Shown: piece by piece, positions 8,778 to 20,621 of the stretch | How the letters are laid out: each line of letters begins with the position of its first letter | Numbering within the stretch: the stretch's first letter is position 1 | Assembly (NCBI RefSeq): GCF_014645795.1 | Contig: NZ_BMMK01000032.1 | Span: forward strand, 1-64,000 | Length of the DNA: 64,000 nt | Direction: 5' to 3' | Source: Longimycelium tulufanense | GTDB taxonomy: Bacteria > Actinomycetota > Actinomycetes > Mycobacteriales > Pseudonocardiaceae | Made by a program: the position numbers and the translations under genes | Notes under the pieces: generated by a model | The model's database searches: none | The model's input: only the letters and a program-made list of their open reading frames with translations | Told to the model about the DNA's origin: nothing

Positions 8778-10421
8778 TCACCGCCAGGAGGGCAACCACA
8801 TCTGGGCGTTCCACAACCAGGTGGGGATCGCGTTGCCGTTCAGGATCGGCCACAGCCACACGAAGTTCGCCACTACCAGACCCACGTAGATCGCCACGAC
8901 CAGGCGTCCCGTGCCGCGACGTTCCGGCCCGGCGCTGGCCCGTCCCAGAACCTGCCCCAACACCAGCACCAGGCCCAATACCAGAAACGGCGCCATCGGG
9001 GTGACGTAGAAGAAGTACATCTGCCGGTCGAGGTTGGCAAACCACGGCAGGAAACCGGCGAAGTAGCCGACGAGCACCGCGGTGTAGCGCCAGTCCGTTC
9101 TGGCGATCGCCCGCCACAACGCCCATCCCAGCATCGGCAGTGAGACCCAGTACAGGGCGGGCGTGCCGATCAACATCACCGCGCCCAGGCAGTCCGACCG
9201 GCCGTCGCAACCGGGCGCCCCGCCACCCTGCTCCAGGTAGTAGAGCATCGGCCGCAGCCCCATCGGCCACGTCCACGGCTTGGACTCCCAGGCGTGCGGG
9301 CCCTTGGCCGTGGTCAGGTTCTCGTGGAACTCCAACACCTTGGAGCTGTAGAACCACAGCGAGCGCAGGGCATCCGGCACGAACCAGAACGCCGAGTCCC
9401 GGCCGATCTCGGTGCCCACGGCATGCCGGTCGATCGCGGTCTCGCTGCCGAACCAGGCCCACCAGGTCGCCAGGTAGGCCAGGATCGGCACCGCGGCCAG
9501 CGACCCGAACGCCGGCACCAGGTCACGGCGGATCGTGCCCGCCCACGGCCGCTCCACGCCCGCCGTCCGGCGGGCCATGACGTCCCACAACACCGCCAGC
9601 ACCGCGAATGCGGCCAGGTAGTAGGCACCTGACCACTTCACGCCGCACGACAGGCCCACCAGCAGCCCGGCGGAGAACCGCCACCACCGGAAGCCGAGCC
9701 GCGGCCCCCACGGTGTCTCGTCGACGCGCCCCTCCCGCATCGCCACCGCCAACCGCGCCCGTACCTGGTCGCGGTCCACCAGCAGGCAGCCGAACGCGGC
9801 CAGCACCAGCACCGCCAGGAAGACGTCGAGCATCCCCACCCGGGACTGCACGTGGCTGACGCCGTCGGCGATCAGCAACAGCCCGGCCAGGCCGCCCAGC
9901 AGCGTGGACCGGGTGAGCCGCCGTGCGATCCGCACGATCAACAGCACGCTCACCGTGCCCGCCACCGCGGCGGAGAACCGCCAACCCCACCCGTTGTAGC
10001 CGAACAGCCACTCACCGATCGCGATGAACTGCTTGCCCAGCGGCGGATGCACCACCAGGCGGAAACCGGGGTTGTCCTCGTAGCCGCCGTTCCGCAGTAC
10101 CTGCCACGCCTGCGGCACGTAGTGCTTCTCGTCGAAGACCGGCGTGCCCTTGTCGGTCGGGAAACCGAGGTTCCAGAACCGGACCAGGGCGGCCAGGGCC
10201 GTCAGCGTGAGCGTCACCACCCAGCCGCGCAGCCGGTCGGTCGGTGGGGGTGGGCCGAACCGTTCCGCCGGGCCGGCCAGGCGCGTGGTCCGAGCGACCG
10301 GAGGGACCTTGCCGACGTCGACAACCTCCTCCGCGGCGCGCGGGTCCAGGACGTCCACCCCCCCGCCGCGTCCGGAGTCCGGGCGACCGACGCCGTCCTG
10401 TCCTGCGCTCCGTTCGCTCAC
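8778..10421 (-). CDS. pmt: Polyprenol-phosphate-mannose protein O-mannosyltransferase
   Basis: 547 residues from GTG 10421. It is a GT39-type polytopic membrane protein with about ten hydrophobic spans. The acidic catalytic loop after the first span reads TPVFDEKHYVPQAW, with the conserved Asp-Glu pair, followed by NPGFRLVVHPPLGK. Actinobacterial PMT transfers mannose from polyprenol-phosphate-mannose to Ser/Thr of proteins during Sec export. In mycobacteria the pmt gene (Rv1002c) also diverges from rsmI, so the arrangement is conserved. The start lies 7 nt downstream of a TACGAT hexamer (minus-strand 10434-10429), so the message is probably leaderless. Confidence 0.9.
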   Translation of the reverse strand: MSERSAGQDGVGRPDSGRGGGVDVLDPRAAEEVVDVGKVPPVARTTRLAGPAERFGPPPPTDRLRGWVVTLTLTALAALVRFWNLGFPTDKGTPVFDEKHYVPQAWQVLRNGGYEDNPGFRLVVHPPLGKQFIAIGEWLFGYNGWGWRFSAAVAGTVSVLLIVRIARRLTRSTLLGGLAGLLLIADGVSHVQSRVGMLDVFLAVLVLAAFGCLLVDRDQVRARLAVAMREGRVDETPWGPRLGFRWWRFSAGLLVGLSCGVKWSGAYYLAAFAVLAVLWDVMARRTAGVERPWAGTIRRDLVPAFGSLAAVPILAYLATWWAWFGSETAIDRHAVGTEIGRDSAFWFVPDALRSLWFYSSKVLEFHENLTTAKGPHAWESKPWTWPMGLRPMLYYLEQGGGAPGCDGRSDCLGAVMLIGTPALYWVSLPMLGWALWRAIARTDWRYTAVLVGYFAGFLPWFANLDRQMYFFYVTPMAPFLVLGLVLVLGQVLGRASAGPERRGTGRLVVAIYVGLVVANFVWLWPILNGNAIPTWLWNAQMWLPSWR

Positions 10422-10445
10422 GCGCCCGATCGTAGGGTGAGGGGT
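10422..10445. promoter_or_regulatory. Overlapping divergent leaderless promoters of pmt and rsmI
   Basis: Only 24 bp separate the two start codons. TAGGGT at 10433-10438 sits 7 nt before the rsmI GTG, and TACGAT on the other strand (10434-10429) sits 7 nt before the pmt GTG. The two -10 hexamers overlap by 2 bp, so the promoters should compete. Confidence 0.6.
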
Positions 10446-11303
10446 GTGAACCCAATGCACCGTTCGGGTCGCCTCGTGCTCGCCGCCACGCCGCTCGGCG
10501 ACGCCCGGGACGCCTCGCCGAAGCTGGTCGAGGCCCTCGGCACGGCCGACGTGGTCGCCGCCGAGGACACCCGACGGCTGCGGGCGCTGGCCACCGCCCT
10601 CGGGGTGACCCCGGCCGGGCGGGTGGTCAGCTTCTACGACGCGGTGGAGACCAGCCGGCTGCCCGGGCTGCTGGCGGCGGTCCGCGGCGGGGACACCGTC
10701 CTGCTGGTGACCGACGCCGGCATGCCCAGCGTGTCCGACCCCGGCTACCGGCTGGTGGCGGCCTGCGCCGAGGAGGGGCTGCCGGTGACCTGCCTGCCGG
10801 GCCCGTCGGCGGTGACCACCGCGCTCGCCCTTTCCGGCCTCCCGTGCGACCGGTTCTGCTTCGAGGGCTTCCCGCCCCGCAAGGCGGGGGAGCGGCGCCG
10901 GTGGTTCACCGCACTCGCCAACGAACAGCGCACCCTCGTGTTCTTCGAGTCACCGCATCGCCTGGCCGACACCCTGGCCGCCGCCGCGGAGGCGTTCGGG
11001 GCCGACCGCCGGGCGGCGGTGTGCCGAGAGCTGACCAAGACCTACGAGGAGGTGCGCCGCGGCGGCCTGGCCGAGCTGGCCGGGTGGGCGGCCGAGGGCG
11101 TACGTGGGGAGATCACGGTCGTGGTGGCCGGGGCCGAGCCGGCCGGTGCCGCGGCCGACGACCTTGCCGCGCTGGTCGCCGAGGTGGAGCGGCGCGTCGC
11201 CGCCGGGGAGCGGCTCAAGGACGCGGTGGCCGAGGTGTCCGGCAGCAGTGGCGGAACCGGAAAGAAGACTTTGTACGACGCGGTGCTGGCCGCCCGCCGC
11301 TGA
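10446..11303 (+). CDS. rsmI: 16S rRNA (cytidine-1402 2'-O)-methyltransferase RsmI
   Basis: 285 residues from GTG 10446 (ATG 10455 is an in-frame alternative). It is an SPOUT-unrelated tetrapyrrole-methylase-fold enzyme: LVLAATPLGDARDASPK at the N-terminus, VVAAEDTRRLRAL, LLVTDAGMPSVSDPGYRLV and CLPGPSAVTTALALSG are RsmI signatures. It uses S-adenosylmethionine to 2'-O-methylate C1402 in the decoding centre of 16S rRNA. It is divergent from pmt, as in mycobacteria. The leaderless -10 at 10433-10438 supports the GTG start. Confidence 0.92.
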   Translation: MNPMHRSGRLVLAATPLGDARDASPKLVEALGTADVVAAEDTRRLRALATALGVTPAGRVVSFYDAVETSRLPGLLAAVRGGDTVLLVTDAGMPSVSDPGYRLVAACAEEGLPVTCLPGPSAVTTALALSGLPCDRFCFEGFPPRKAGERRRWFTALANEQRTLVFFESPHRLADTLAAAAEAFGADRRAAVCRELTKTYEEVRRGGLAELAGWAAEGVRGEITVVVAGAEPAGAAADDLAALVAEVERRVAAGERLKDAVAEVSGSSGGTGKKTLYDAVLAARR

Positions 11304-11419
11304 GGCGCCCCGTGCCCGGAACCGGCCGGCCCGGCCGTCGCCCACGGGGAGAACGCCGCGCCGGCCCGTGACGTCGGCCGGGGCGGGTGCCGCGGTTCCG
11401 GCTCCGAGCGACCAGCGGG

Positions 11420-12754
11420 TTAACGGGAGGCCACGGTCAGCGACGGCTCGTGCAGGAGGACCTCCAGCGGTGCCGCCTTGGTCAGGCACTCCTGCCACTC
11501 AGCGTGCGGGTCGGAGTCGGCGGTGATCCCGCCCCCCACACCCAGCCACAGCAGGTCGCCGTGCCGCTCCAGGGTGCGGATGGCCACGTTCAGCTCCATC
11601 CCGGCCACCGGCGAAACCAGGCCCACCGCCCCGCAGTAGACCTCCCTCGGCACGCCCTCCAGGTCCGCCACGACCTCCAGCGCGCGCAGCTTCGGCGCCC
11701 CGGTCACCGAGCCGGGCGGGAAGGCCGCGGCGAGCAGTCCGGCGTCGTCGACGTCCTCCCGCAGTCGTCCCTCCACAGTGGACACCAGGTGCCAGACACC
11801 CGGATGCGGCTGGACATCCAGTAGCTCGGGCACGGTCACGCTGCCCACCTCGCACACCCGGCCCAGGTCGTTGCGCACCAGGTCGACGATCATCACGTTC
11901 TCGGCAACGTCCTTGGTGGACTCGCGCAACAACGTGGCGTTGCCGTCGTCGGCCGGCCCCCGGCGGGGCAGCGTGCCCTTGATCGGGCTGGACCGCACCA
12001 CCCGTCCCCGGCGGGACAGGAACAGCTCCGGCGACAGCGACGCGACCGCGCCCCAGTCACCGGCCACGTAGGCGGCACGCGCCGGGCGCAGCCGGGCCGA
12101 CCCGGCGGCGAACACCTCCACCGGATCGCCCTTGAAGTCCCATTCGAAGCGGGTGCACACGTTGGCCTGGAAGATCTCGCCGCGGGCGATCTCCTCGACA
12201 CAGGCGGCGACCGCGGCCTCGTGCCGCTCGGCCGGCGGCCGGCGCTGCGACCCGGTCCACCACGGCTGCGGCGGCGGGTCCTCGGTGGTGGCCACCAGGT
12301 CGGCCAGCTCGGCCGCCAGCGCCTCCGGGGGCGGCTCGTCCACGCCGACCAACGCCTCGAACCACCACTGGCCGTCAGCGTCCCGGCGCAGCACGTGGTC
12401 GGCCCAGCCCCAGGCGGCGAGCGGCAGCCGGCGGGGCAGGGGCCAGTGCCCGGGGTCGGTGAGCCCGTAGCCGAGGTAGCCGAACCAGCCACCCCCGACC
12501 ACACCCGGGGGCAGCGCGTGGGTGGCCGTCACCGGCTGCCGGGCCGGCACGGCGAACGCGGCGGCCGGGGCCACCGGCTCGATCCGGACCGTGGGCGCGA
12601 GCACGTCCTGGCCGCCGAACCAGCGGCCCAACAGGGCGGCCGGCCGCGCCAGCCCGGCGAGCTCGGCGCGCCCGGCCAGCCGGCGGAGCACCTGCTCCGG
12701 CTCGGCATGGCCGGGCAGCGGCCGGGTCACGATCCACACCGCGTCCACACCCAC
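11420..12754 (-). CDS. pabB: Aminodeoxychorismate synthase component I (PabB)
   Basis: About 444 residues from GTG 12754 (GTG 12748 is equally possible; neither has a clear ribosome site). It is a chorismate-binding enzyme: ARGEIFQANVCTRFEW, SLSPELFLSRRG, SSPIKGTLPRRG, ENVMIVDLVRNDLGRVC and PPGSVTGAPK are the active-site blocks shared by PabB and TrpE. PIKGT rather than the TrpE-type substrate-loop context favours PabB, which makes 4-amino-4-deoxychorismate for folate using a separate glutamine amidotransferase. No amidotransferase or lyase gene is adjacent. A TrpE-like or salicylate-synthase role is less likely. Confidence 0.85.
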   Translation of the reverse strand: MGVDAVWIVTRPLPGHAEPEQVLRRLAGRAELAGLARPAALLGRWFGGQDVLAPTVRIEPVAPAAAFAVPARQPVTATHALPPGVVGGGWFGYLGYGLTDPGHWPLPRRLPLAAWGWADHVLRRDADGQWWFEALVGVDEPPPEALAAELADLVATTEDPPPQPWWTGSQRRPPAERHEAAVAACVEEIARGEIFQANVCTRFEWDFKGDPVEVFAAGSARLRPARAAYVAGDWGAVASLSPELFLSRRGRVVRSSPIKGTLPRRGPADDGNATLLRESTKDVAENVMIVDLVRNDLGRVCEVGSVTVPELLDVQPHPGVWHLVSTVEGRLREDVDDAGLLAAAFPPGSVTGAPKLRALEVVADLEGVPREVYCGAVGLVSPVAGMELNVAIRTLERHGDLLWLGVGGGITADSDPHAEWQECLTKAAPLEVLLHEPSLTVASR

Positions 12755-12845
12755 ATCATCACTCGAACGGACGAGTAACGGGTCTCCGGGTGGTCGGGCC
12801 AGCGGCCCTGGGACGCGGGCCCGGCCCGACCACCCCATCATCCGA

Positions 12846-13078
12846 TCAGGCGGCGCGACGACGGTAGGCCCGGACCCCCAACAACACCGCGACCAGCAGG
12901 GTGACGGCCAGCACCAGCGAGCCGCCCGCGACCGTCCAAGAGACATGGTCACCGCGGAACAGCGCACGCTCGTCCTCAACCGCGTACGCCAACGGGTTGA
13001 CCCGGGACACCGCCCGCAGCCAGCCCGGCGCGAAGCTCATCGGCAGCAGCCTCGGGACAGTGGGCTGGTCAAGTTTGA
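12846..13078 (-). pseudogene. C-terminal remnant of an ABC-2 (DrrB-like) export permease
   Basis: The open frame 12846-13040 (64 codons) reads as the end of an ABC-2 permease: a loop with the family pattern RVNPLAYAVEDERALFRG, a last membrane span (VAGGSLVLAVTLLVAVLLGV) and a basic tail. The five membrane spans that should precede it are absent. In-frame sequence continues upstream without a stop (LLP before the first Met) until it meets the padR fragment. It is therefore the 3' end of a deleted gene, not a small gene with its own start; no ribosome site precedes the internal ATG. Confidence 0.72.
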
Positions 13079-13180
13079 TCAGTCGCGGTAGTCGGCCGGC
13101 AGCTCACGGCGGACCTGGTAGCCGTGCCCCTGGTCGGCCATCCGGACGACCCCGAGCACCAACGGTGGGGTCGCCGAGAT
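13079..13180 (-). pseudogene. N-terminal remnant of a PadR-family regulator
   Basis: Thirty-three codons reading SATPPLVLGVVRMADQGHGY and then QVRRELPADYRD before TGA at 13079-13081. This matches the first helix of PadR regulators (LVLGVVRM..AHGYQVRREL) and then stops. A GGAGG ribosome site lies 6 nt before the first codon, which is now ATC at 13180-13178 where ATG is expected, so the start is mutated too. Actinobacterial padR genes typically precede an ABC ATPase and ABC-2 permease on the same strand. Here a permease tail follows directly, so the ATPase gene and most of both flanking genes have been deleted. Confidence 0.65.
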
Positions 13181-13242
13181 CCCACGCCTCCTACCAGCCG
13201 CGACCTTGCCCAACCCGCTCAAATGCGTGTCGCGGCCATCCG

Positions 13243-13248
13243 TAGGCT
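13243..13248 (+). promoter_or_regulatory. -10 hexamer of metG
   Basis: TAGGCT ends 8 nt before the metG ATG at 13257. The spacing suits a leaderless transcript, although GGCGG at 13250-13254 could also serve as a weak ribosome site. Confidence 0.5.
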
Positions 13249-13256
13249 AGGCGGAT

Positions 13257-15050
13257 ATGAGCACCCATGTCCTCACCGCGGTGGCCTGGCCGTACGCCAA
13301 CGGCCCGCGGCACATCGGGCACGTGTCCGGCTTCGGGGTCCCCTCCGACGTGTTCTCGCGTTACCAGCGAATGTCCGGCAATCGGGTGCTCATGATCTCC
13401 GGCACGGACGAGCACGGCACGCCCATCCTGGTCCAGGCCGACAAGGAGGGACTCGGCGCCCGCGAGACCGCCGACCGCTACAACCGGGTGATCGCCGAGG
13501 ACCTGCAGGGGCTCGGGCTCTCCTACGACCTGTTCACCCGGACCGTCACCGGGAACCACTACAAGGTCGTCCAGGAGCTCTTCCTCGCGCTGTACCGCAA
13601 CGGTTACGTGGTCCCGCGCACGACCAAGGGCGCGGTCAGCCCCTCCACCGGGCGCACCCTGCCCGACCGCTACATCGAGGGCACCTGCCCCATCTGCGGT
13701 TATGACGGCGCCCGCGGTGACCAGTGCGACAACTGCGGCAACCAGCTGGACCCGGTCGACCTGATCAACCCGCGCTCCCGGATCAACGGCGAGAAGCCCG
13801 AGTTCATCGAAACCGAACACCTGTTCCTCGACCTGCCCGCGTTCGCCCAGTCGCTGGGCGAATGGCTGTCCACCCGCACCGAGTGGCGGCCGAACGTGCT
13901 GAAGTTCAGCCAGAACCTGCTCGGCGACCTGCAGCCCCGCGCGATCACCCGCGACCTCGACTGGGGTGTGCCGATCCCGCTCGACGGCTGGCGCGACCAG
14001 CCCATGAAGCGCTTCTACGTGTGGTTCGACGCGGTGATCGGCTACCTGTCGGCCTCCGTGGAGTGGGCCCGCCGCAGCGGCGACCCGGACGCCTGGAAGG
14101 CGTGGTGGTGCTCCGAGGACGCACAGTCCTTCTACTTCATGGGCAAGGACAACATCGTCTTCCACTCGCTGATCTGGCCGTCGTTGCTCCTGGGACAGAA
14201 CGGCCAGGGCGACAAGGGCGGCCAGGTCGGTACCTTCGGTGCGCTGAACCTGCCCACCGAGGTCGTCTCCAGCGAGTTCCTCACCATGAGCGGCTCGAAG
14301 TTCTCCACGTCGCGCGGCACCGTCATCTACGTCGGCGACTTCCTGCGCGAGTTCGGCCCGGACACCCTGCGCTACTTCATCTCCGTGGCCGGCCCGGAGA
14401 CCCAGGACGTCGACTTCACCTGGGAGGAGTTCGTCCGCCGGGTCAACTTCGAGCTGGCCAACGAGTGGGGAAACCTGGTGAACCGCTCGATCGCCATGGC
14501 GCACAAGAACGTCGGCGCGGTGCCCGCACCGACCGCGCCCCAGCAGGCGGACGAGGAACTGAAGGCGTTGGCGCGCAACGCCTTCGACGTCGTCGGAGGT
14601 CACCTGGGGCGCTCCCGGTTCAAGGCCGCCATCGGCGAGGCGATGCGCGTCGTCAGCGCGGCCAACAAGTACCTGTCCGAACAGGAGCCGTGGAAGCGCA
14701 AGGACGATCCCGAGCGGCGGGACACGATCCTGCACACCGCGCTGCAGGTCGTCAGCGACGCCAACCGGCTCCTGACGCCGTTCATCCCGCACGCCGCGCA
14801 GAAGGTGCACGAGTTGTTGGGTGGCAAGGGAGTGTGGTCGGCGCAGCCGGAGCTGCGCGAGGTCGACGACCTGGACATCGCCGCCACCAGCTACCCGATC
14901 ATCACCGGCGACTACGCGGCCGAACAGGCTCGGTGGGAGTCCATGCCGATCGAGGTCGGCCGGCCACTGGAGAAGCCGACCCCGCTGTTCGCCAAGCTCG
15001 ACCCCAAGCTCGGCGAGACCGGGCCGGAGTGGGCACCGATCGCCGACTGA
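13257..15050 (+). CDS. metG: Methionyl-tRNA synthetase
   Basis: 597 residues. It is a class I synthetase: [16 protein letters not shown] contains the HIGH motif, [10 protein letters not shown] is the KMSKS equivalent (KFSTS), and the connective domain holds a C-x2-C / C-x2-C zinc knuckle (CPICGY, CDNCGN). It charges initiator and elongator tRNA-Met with methionine. Length suits the form without a C-terminal tRNA-binding extension. tatD follows 32 bp downstream, then rpfB and rsmA on the same strand, an order conserved in related actinobacteria. Confidence 0.95.
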   Translation: MSTHVLTAVAWPYANGPRHIGHVSGFGVPSDVFSRYQRMSGNRVLMISGTDEHGTPILVQADKEGLGARETADRYNRVIAEDLQGLGLSYDLFTRTVTGNHYKVVQELFLALYRNGYVVPRTTKGAVSPSTGRTLPDRYIEGTCPICGYDGARGDQCDNCGNQLDPVDLINPRSRINGEKPEFIETEHLFLDLPAFAQSLGEWLSTRTEWRPNVLKFSQNLLGDLQPRAITRDLDWGVPIPLDGWRDQPMKRFYVWFDAVIGYLSASVEWARRSGDPDAWKAWWCSEDAQSFYFMGKDNIVFHSLIWPSLLLGQNGQGDKGGQVGTFGALNLPTEVVSSEFLTMSGSKFSTSRGTVIYVGDFLREFGPDTLRYFISVAGPETQDVDFTWEEFVRRVNFELANEWGNLVNRSIAMAHKNVGAVPAPTAPQQADEELKALARNAFDVVGGHLGRSRFKAAIGEAMRVVSAANKYLSEQEPWKRKDDPERRDTILHTALQVVSDANRLLTPFIPHAAQKVHELLGGKGVWSAQPELREVDDLDIAATSYPIITGDYAAEQARWESMPIEVGRPLEKPTPLFAKLDPKLGETGPEWAPIAD

Positions 15051-15082
15051 TCGCCCCCGACGCCGAACATTCGGAAAAACCC

Positions 15083-15916
15083 TTGGCACGCAACGGAGAA
15101 CGACCGCCGGCTCCGGAACCCCTCCCGGTGCCGGCGGTCGATGCGCACACCCACCTGGACGCCATCGGCTGCGCGGACGCCGAACAGGTGCGGGCCGCCG
15201 TGGACCGCGCGGCCGCCGTGGGCGTGACCCGCGTGGTCACGGTGGCCGACGACCTGGCCTCGGCGCGCTGGGTAGCCCGCGCCGCAACATGGGATGAGCG
15301 GGTGTTCGCCGCGGTCGCCCTGCATCCCACGCGCACCGCGAGCTTCGACGACGCCGACCGCACCGCGATCGAGGAACTGGCCCGGCAGCCGCGGGTGGTC
15401 GCGGTCGGCGAGACCGGATTGGACTACTACTGGGACTACTCGCCACCGCACGCCCAGCAGGAAGCGTTTCGCTGGCACATCGACCTCGCCAAGCGCGTCG
15501 GCAAGCCGCTGATGATCCACGACCGCGAGGCGCACGAGGACATCTTCCGCACCCTCTCCGAGGAAGGCCCGCCGTCCACCGTGGTCTTCCACTGCTTCTC
15601 CGGCGACGAGGAGTTCGCCCGCCGCTGCGTGGACGCCGGCTACGTGCTGTCCTTCGCCGGGACGGTGACGTTCCGGAACGCACGCGCACTTCGGGACGCG
15701 GTTCGCGTGGTGCCGGCCGACCAGCTGCTCGTCGAGACGGACGCACCGTTCCTGACACCCCATCCGTACCGGGGTCGACCGAACGAACCGTACTGTGTTC
15801 CCTATACGCTCCGCGACATTGCCACTCTTCGCGGTGACGACCTTGTTGCCTTGGTCTCATCCACAACGGCGACGGCCGAGCGCGTTTTCCGGCTACGGGA
15901 GATCCCCTCCTTGTGA
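15083..15916 (+). CDS. tatD: TatD-family metal-dependent hydrolase/DNase
   Basis: 277 residues from TTG 15083; GTG 15128 is an alternative start that would remove only a proline-rich lead. It has the TIM-barrel metal-ligand set of TatD: DAHTHLD, GETGLDYYW, MIHDREAHED, FHCFSGD and LVETDAPFLTP. Family members are Mg2+-dependent 3'-5' exonucleases. It lies 32 bp after metG and before rpfB, the usual actinobacterial context. Confidence 0.9.
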   Translation: MARNGERPPAPEPLPVPAVDAHTHLDAIGCADAEQVRAAVDRAAAVGVTRVVTVADDLASARWVARAATWDERVFAAVALHPTRTASFDDADRTAIEELARQPRVVAVGETGLDYYWDYSPPHAQQEAFRWHIDLAKRVGKPLMIHDREAHEDIFRTLSEEGPPSTVVFHCFSGDEEFARRCVDAGYVLSFAGTVTFRNARALRDAVRVVPADQLLVETDAPFLTPHPYRGRPNEPYCVPYTLRDIATLRGDDLVALVSSTTATAERVFRLREIPSL

Positions 15917-16002
15917 CGCAACGTGATCGCCTTGCTCCACGTTGAGTGTTTGCCCGAGGCAACTGGCCGCAGCGGATTGTTCTGGGCGCGATCTTCCATT
16001 AG

Positions 16003-17274
<1,272 letters not shown>

Positions 17275-17285
17275 TTTTCTTCGCT

Positions 17286-18170
17286 GTGACAGGTGAACGT
17301 CAGCCGGCCGGGCCGGGGAGCGGTGCGCTCCTCGGCCCGGCCGATGTCCGGCGGCTCGCGACCGAGCTGGGGGTGCGCCCCACCAAGAGGCTGGGGCAGA
17401 ACTTCGTCCACGACCCGAACACGGTGCGGCGCATCGTGGCCGCGGCCGAGCTGCGCGGCGAGGACGTGGTGGTGGAGGTCGGGCCCGGGCTCGGCTCGCT
17501 CACCCTGGCCCTGCTGCCGGTGTGCCGGGCTGTGGTCGCGGTCGAGATCGACCCGGTCCTGGCGGAACGCCTGCCGCGCACCGTGCGCGAGCACGCGCCG
17601 GACCTGGCGGACCGACTTCGCGTGGTGCCGGCGGATGCGCTCCGGGTGACCGCCGCGGACCTGGGGGAGCCCGTGCCGACCGCGCTGGTGGCCAACCTGC
17701 CGTACAACGTGGCGGTCCCCGTGGTGCTGCACCTGCTCGCCGAGCTGCCCGCACTGCGGCACGGCCTGGTCATGGTGCAGGCCGAGGTGGCCGACCGGTT
17801 GGCCGCCGCGCCGGGCAGCCGGACCTACGGCGTGCCGAGCGTCAAGGCGGCCTGGTACGCGGACCTGCGCCGCGCCGGACCGGTGCCACGCACGGTGTTC
17901 TGGCCGGTGCCCAACGTCGACTCCGGGCTGGTGGCCCTGACCCGGCGCGAACCACCCTCGAACGTGGAACGGGACAAGGTGTTCGCGGTCGTGGATGCCG
18001 CCTTCGCGCAACGGCGGAAGACGCTGCGGGCAGCCCTGGCCGGCTGGGCGGGCTCGGCCACCCGTGCCGAGGAGATCCTGCGCGCCGCCGGGGTCGCCCC
18101 CTCTGCCCGGGGCGAGCAGCTCGAGATCGCCGACTTCGCGCGGATCGCCGAGGCGGCGCAAGAGCGCTGA
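17286..18170 (+). CDS. rsmA: 16S rRNA dimethyladenosine transferase RsmA (KsgA)
   Basis: 294 residues from GTG 17286, 11 bp after rpfB and probably co-transcribed. It is a Rossmann methyltransferase: [31 protein letters not shown] (SAM loop), [13 protein letters not shown] and [15 protein letters not shown] (catalytic NLPY). It dimethylates A1518 and A1519 of 16S rRNA; loss of this enzyme gives kasugamycin resistance. The C-terminal helical domain is complete. Confidence 0.93.
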   Translation: MTGERQPAGPGSGALLGPADVRRLATELGVRPTKRLGQNFVHDPNTVRRIVAAAELRGEDVVVEVGPGLGSLTLALLPVCRAVVAVEIDPVLAERLPRTVREHAPDLADRLRVVPADALRVTAADLGEPVPTALVANLPYNVAVPVVLHLLAELPALRHGLVMVQAEVADRLAAAPGSRTYGVPSVKAAWYADLRRAGPVPRTVFWPVPNVDSGLVALTRREPPSNVERDKVFAVVDAAFAQRRKTLRAALAGWAGSATRAEEILRAAGVAPSARGEQLEIADFARIAEAAQER

Positions 18171-18567
18171 CGGGCGTTGGTGGCCTCGCTGGCGGGTGAA
18201 TGCCGACGGGATGACCGGGCCCATTGCTGACAGCGGCCAAACCGGGCATACGGGCTGAAGCGGGTGGAGGGATCCGCTGCATTTGCAGTCCGCGCTTGTG
18301 CTGCAACCGGTGGCGGCCCGTTGATCGACCTTCAGCGCGGGAACTGACACATTAGTGACAGGTTTTCAGTCGAAAGCTTCATCACTTCGAGCCAAGTAGT
18401 TGGTACTCCTCCCGAACGGCGGTGCGCCCTCGTACGCGGCGCTCGCCGGGGCAGTACATGATCACGTGGCGTGTGTTCGCCATCACTCCCGGGTGGTCCG
18501 GTGGTGCCTTCGTGCCGCTGTTGGTGTGATCTGCGAAACTAACCCACCTCTTGGGACGTCCCTGGAC
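18171..18567. other. Gene-free stretch between rsmA and the metNIQ leader
   Basis: About 400 bases with no convincing coding frame. A minus-strand frame at 18382-18657 runs into the riboswitch and was discarded. A near-palindrome, CTGACAC-ATTA-GTGACAG (18344-18361, one mismatched pair), is the only notable site and could be an operator. Confidence 0.5.
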
Positions 18568-18597
18568 TTGCCATGTGCGGGGGCGGTCGGTTCTACT
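18568..18597 (+). promoter_or_regulatory. Candidate promoter of the metNIQ operon
   Basis: TTGCCA (18568-18573) and TCTACT (18592-18597), separated by 18 bp, lie directly upstream of the riboswitch aptamer, so transcription would begin at its 5' edge. Confidence 0.5.
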
Positions 18598-18604
18598 GTT
18601 CGCG

Positions 18605-18697
18605 CAATCCATCCCGAGCGGCCGAGAGACCTGGCTCGACGACGCCGCAGCAACCACCCCTGCAGGGGCAGGTGCTAACGCCAGGAGCGATGGAGCG
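18605..18697 (+). promoter_or_regulatory. SAM-I (S-box) riboswitch
   Basis: The aptamer closes with CCATC (18609-18613) and GATGG (18689-18693). Inside are the S-box landmarks in order: GAGCGGCCGAGAGACCTGGC, then GACGCCGCAGCAACC with the conserved GCAACC, then CAGGTGCTAACGCC with the GGTGCTAA junction. It precedes a methionine importer, the expected target: SAM-bound aptamer switches off expression. About 220 nt separate it from metN. A CAGTGC-CGTC-GCACTG hairpin (18752-18767) lies in that platform, without an obvious T-run. Confidence 0.85.
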
Positions 18698-18915
18698 GAT
18701 ATGCCTCGTCAGCCAGCGCAGCGAATGCTCACGCGTCGGCGCGTTGTCGACCAGTGCCGTCGCACTGTGTCCGCGTGTCGCGTCGGCGCCTGAACCAGCG
18801 TTCCTTTCCCCTTCCAGTCCTTATCCCGAGGACGCGCCCGTCGCCGCCGGAGCCGGACACCGGAGCATCTGGCCGAGCAGCGGGGCGCCCTTTCGTGTGC
18901 TGCCGTGGAGTTGAC

Positions 18916-19937
<1,022 letters not shown>

Positions 19938-19941
<4 letters not shown>

Positions 19942-20621
19942 CGACGGCGACGTCGTGGTCCAAGATCTCCGATCTTCTCCTGGAGGCAACCAGCGACACT
20001 CTCTACATGGTCGGGGTCTCGACGCTGCTCGCGGCCCTGCTCGGCATTCCGCTGGGGGTGTTGCTGCACCTGACCGCGCCCGGGGGACTGAGCCCGCAGC
20101 CACTGCTCAACCGTCTGCTGTCGGTGGTGGTGGACTTCGGTCGCTCGCTGCCGTTCATCGTGTTGCTCATCGCGATCCTGCCGTTCACGCGCACGATCGC
20201 CGGCACCACGCTCGGGCCCGCGGCCGCCGTCGTACCGCTCACCATCGGCGCGATCCCTTTCGTGGGGCGGCTGGTCGACAACGCCCTGCGTGAGGTCGAC
20301 GCGTCGGTGGTGGAGGCGGCGGTCACCACCGGTGCCAGCAAGTTCCGCATCGTGCGCAGCGTGCTGCTCCGGGAGGCCGCCCCGGCCGTGGTCGCGGCGA
20401 TCGGGGTCACCGCCATCGCACTCGTCGGCTACTCCGCCATGGCGGGCGTGGTCGGTGCGGGCGGACTCGGCGACGTCGCGGTGCGATTCGGTTACCACCG
20501 CTACGACTACCGCGTCATGTGGGTCACGGTGGCGGTCCTCGCCGTGCTCGTGATCGCCATCCAGCTTGCTTTCGACGTCGTGGCGCGGGCGATCGACCGC
20601 CGTCGCCGCGTCAACGCCTGA
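19938..20621 (+). CDS. metI: Methionine ABC transporter permease MetI
   Basis: 227 residues from GTG 19938, overlapping metN by 4 bases. About five membrane spans, with the binding-protein-dependent transport signature VVEAAVTTGASKFRIVRSVLLREA (EAA loop), which docks on the ATPase. It forms the membrane channel of the D/L-methionine importer. Confidence 0.92.
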
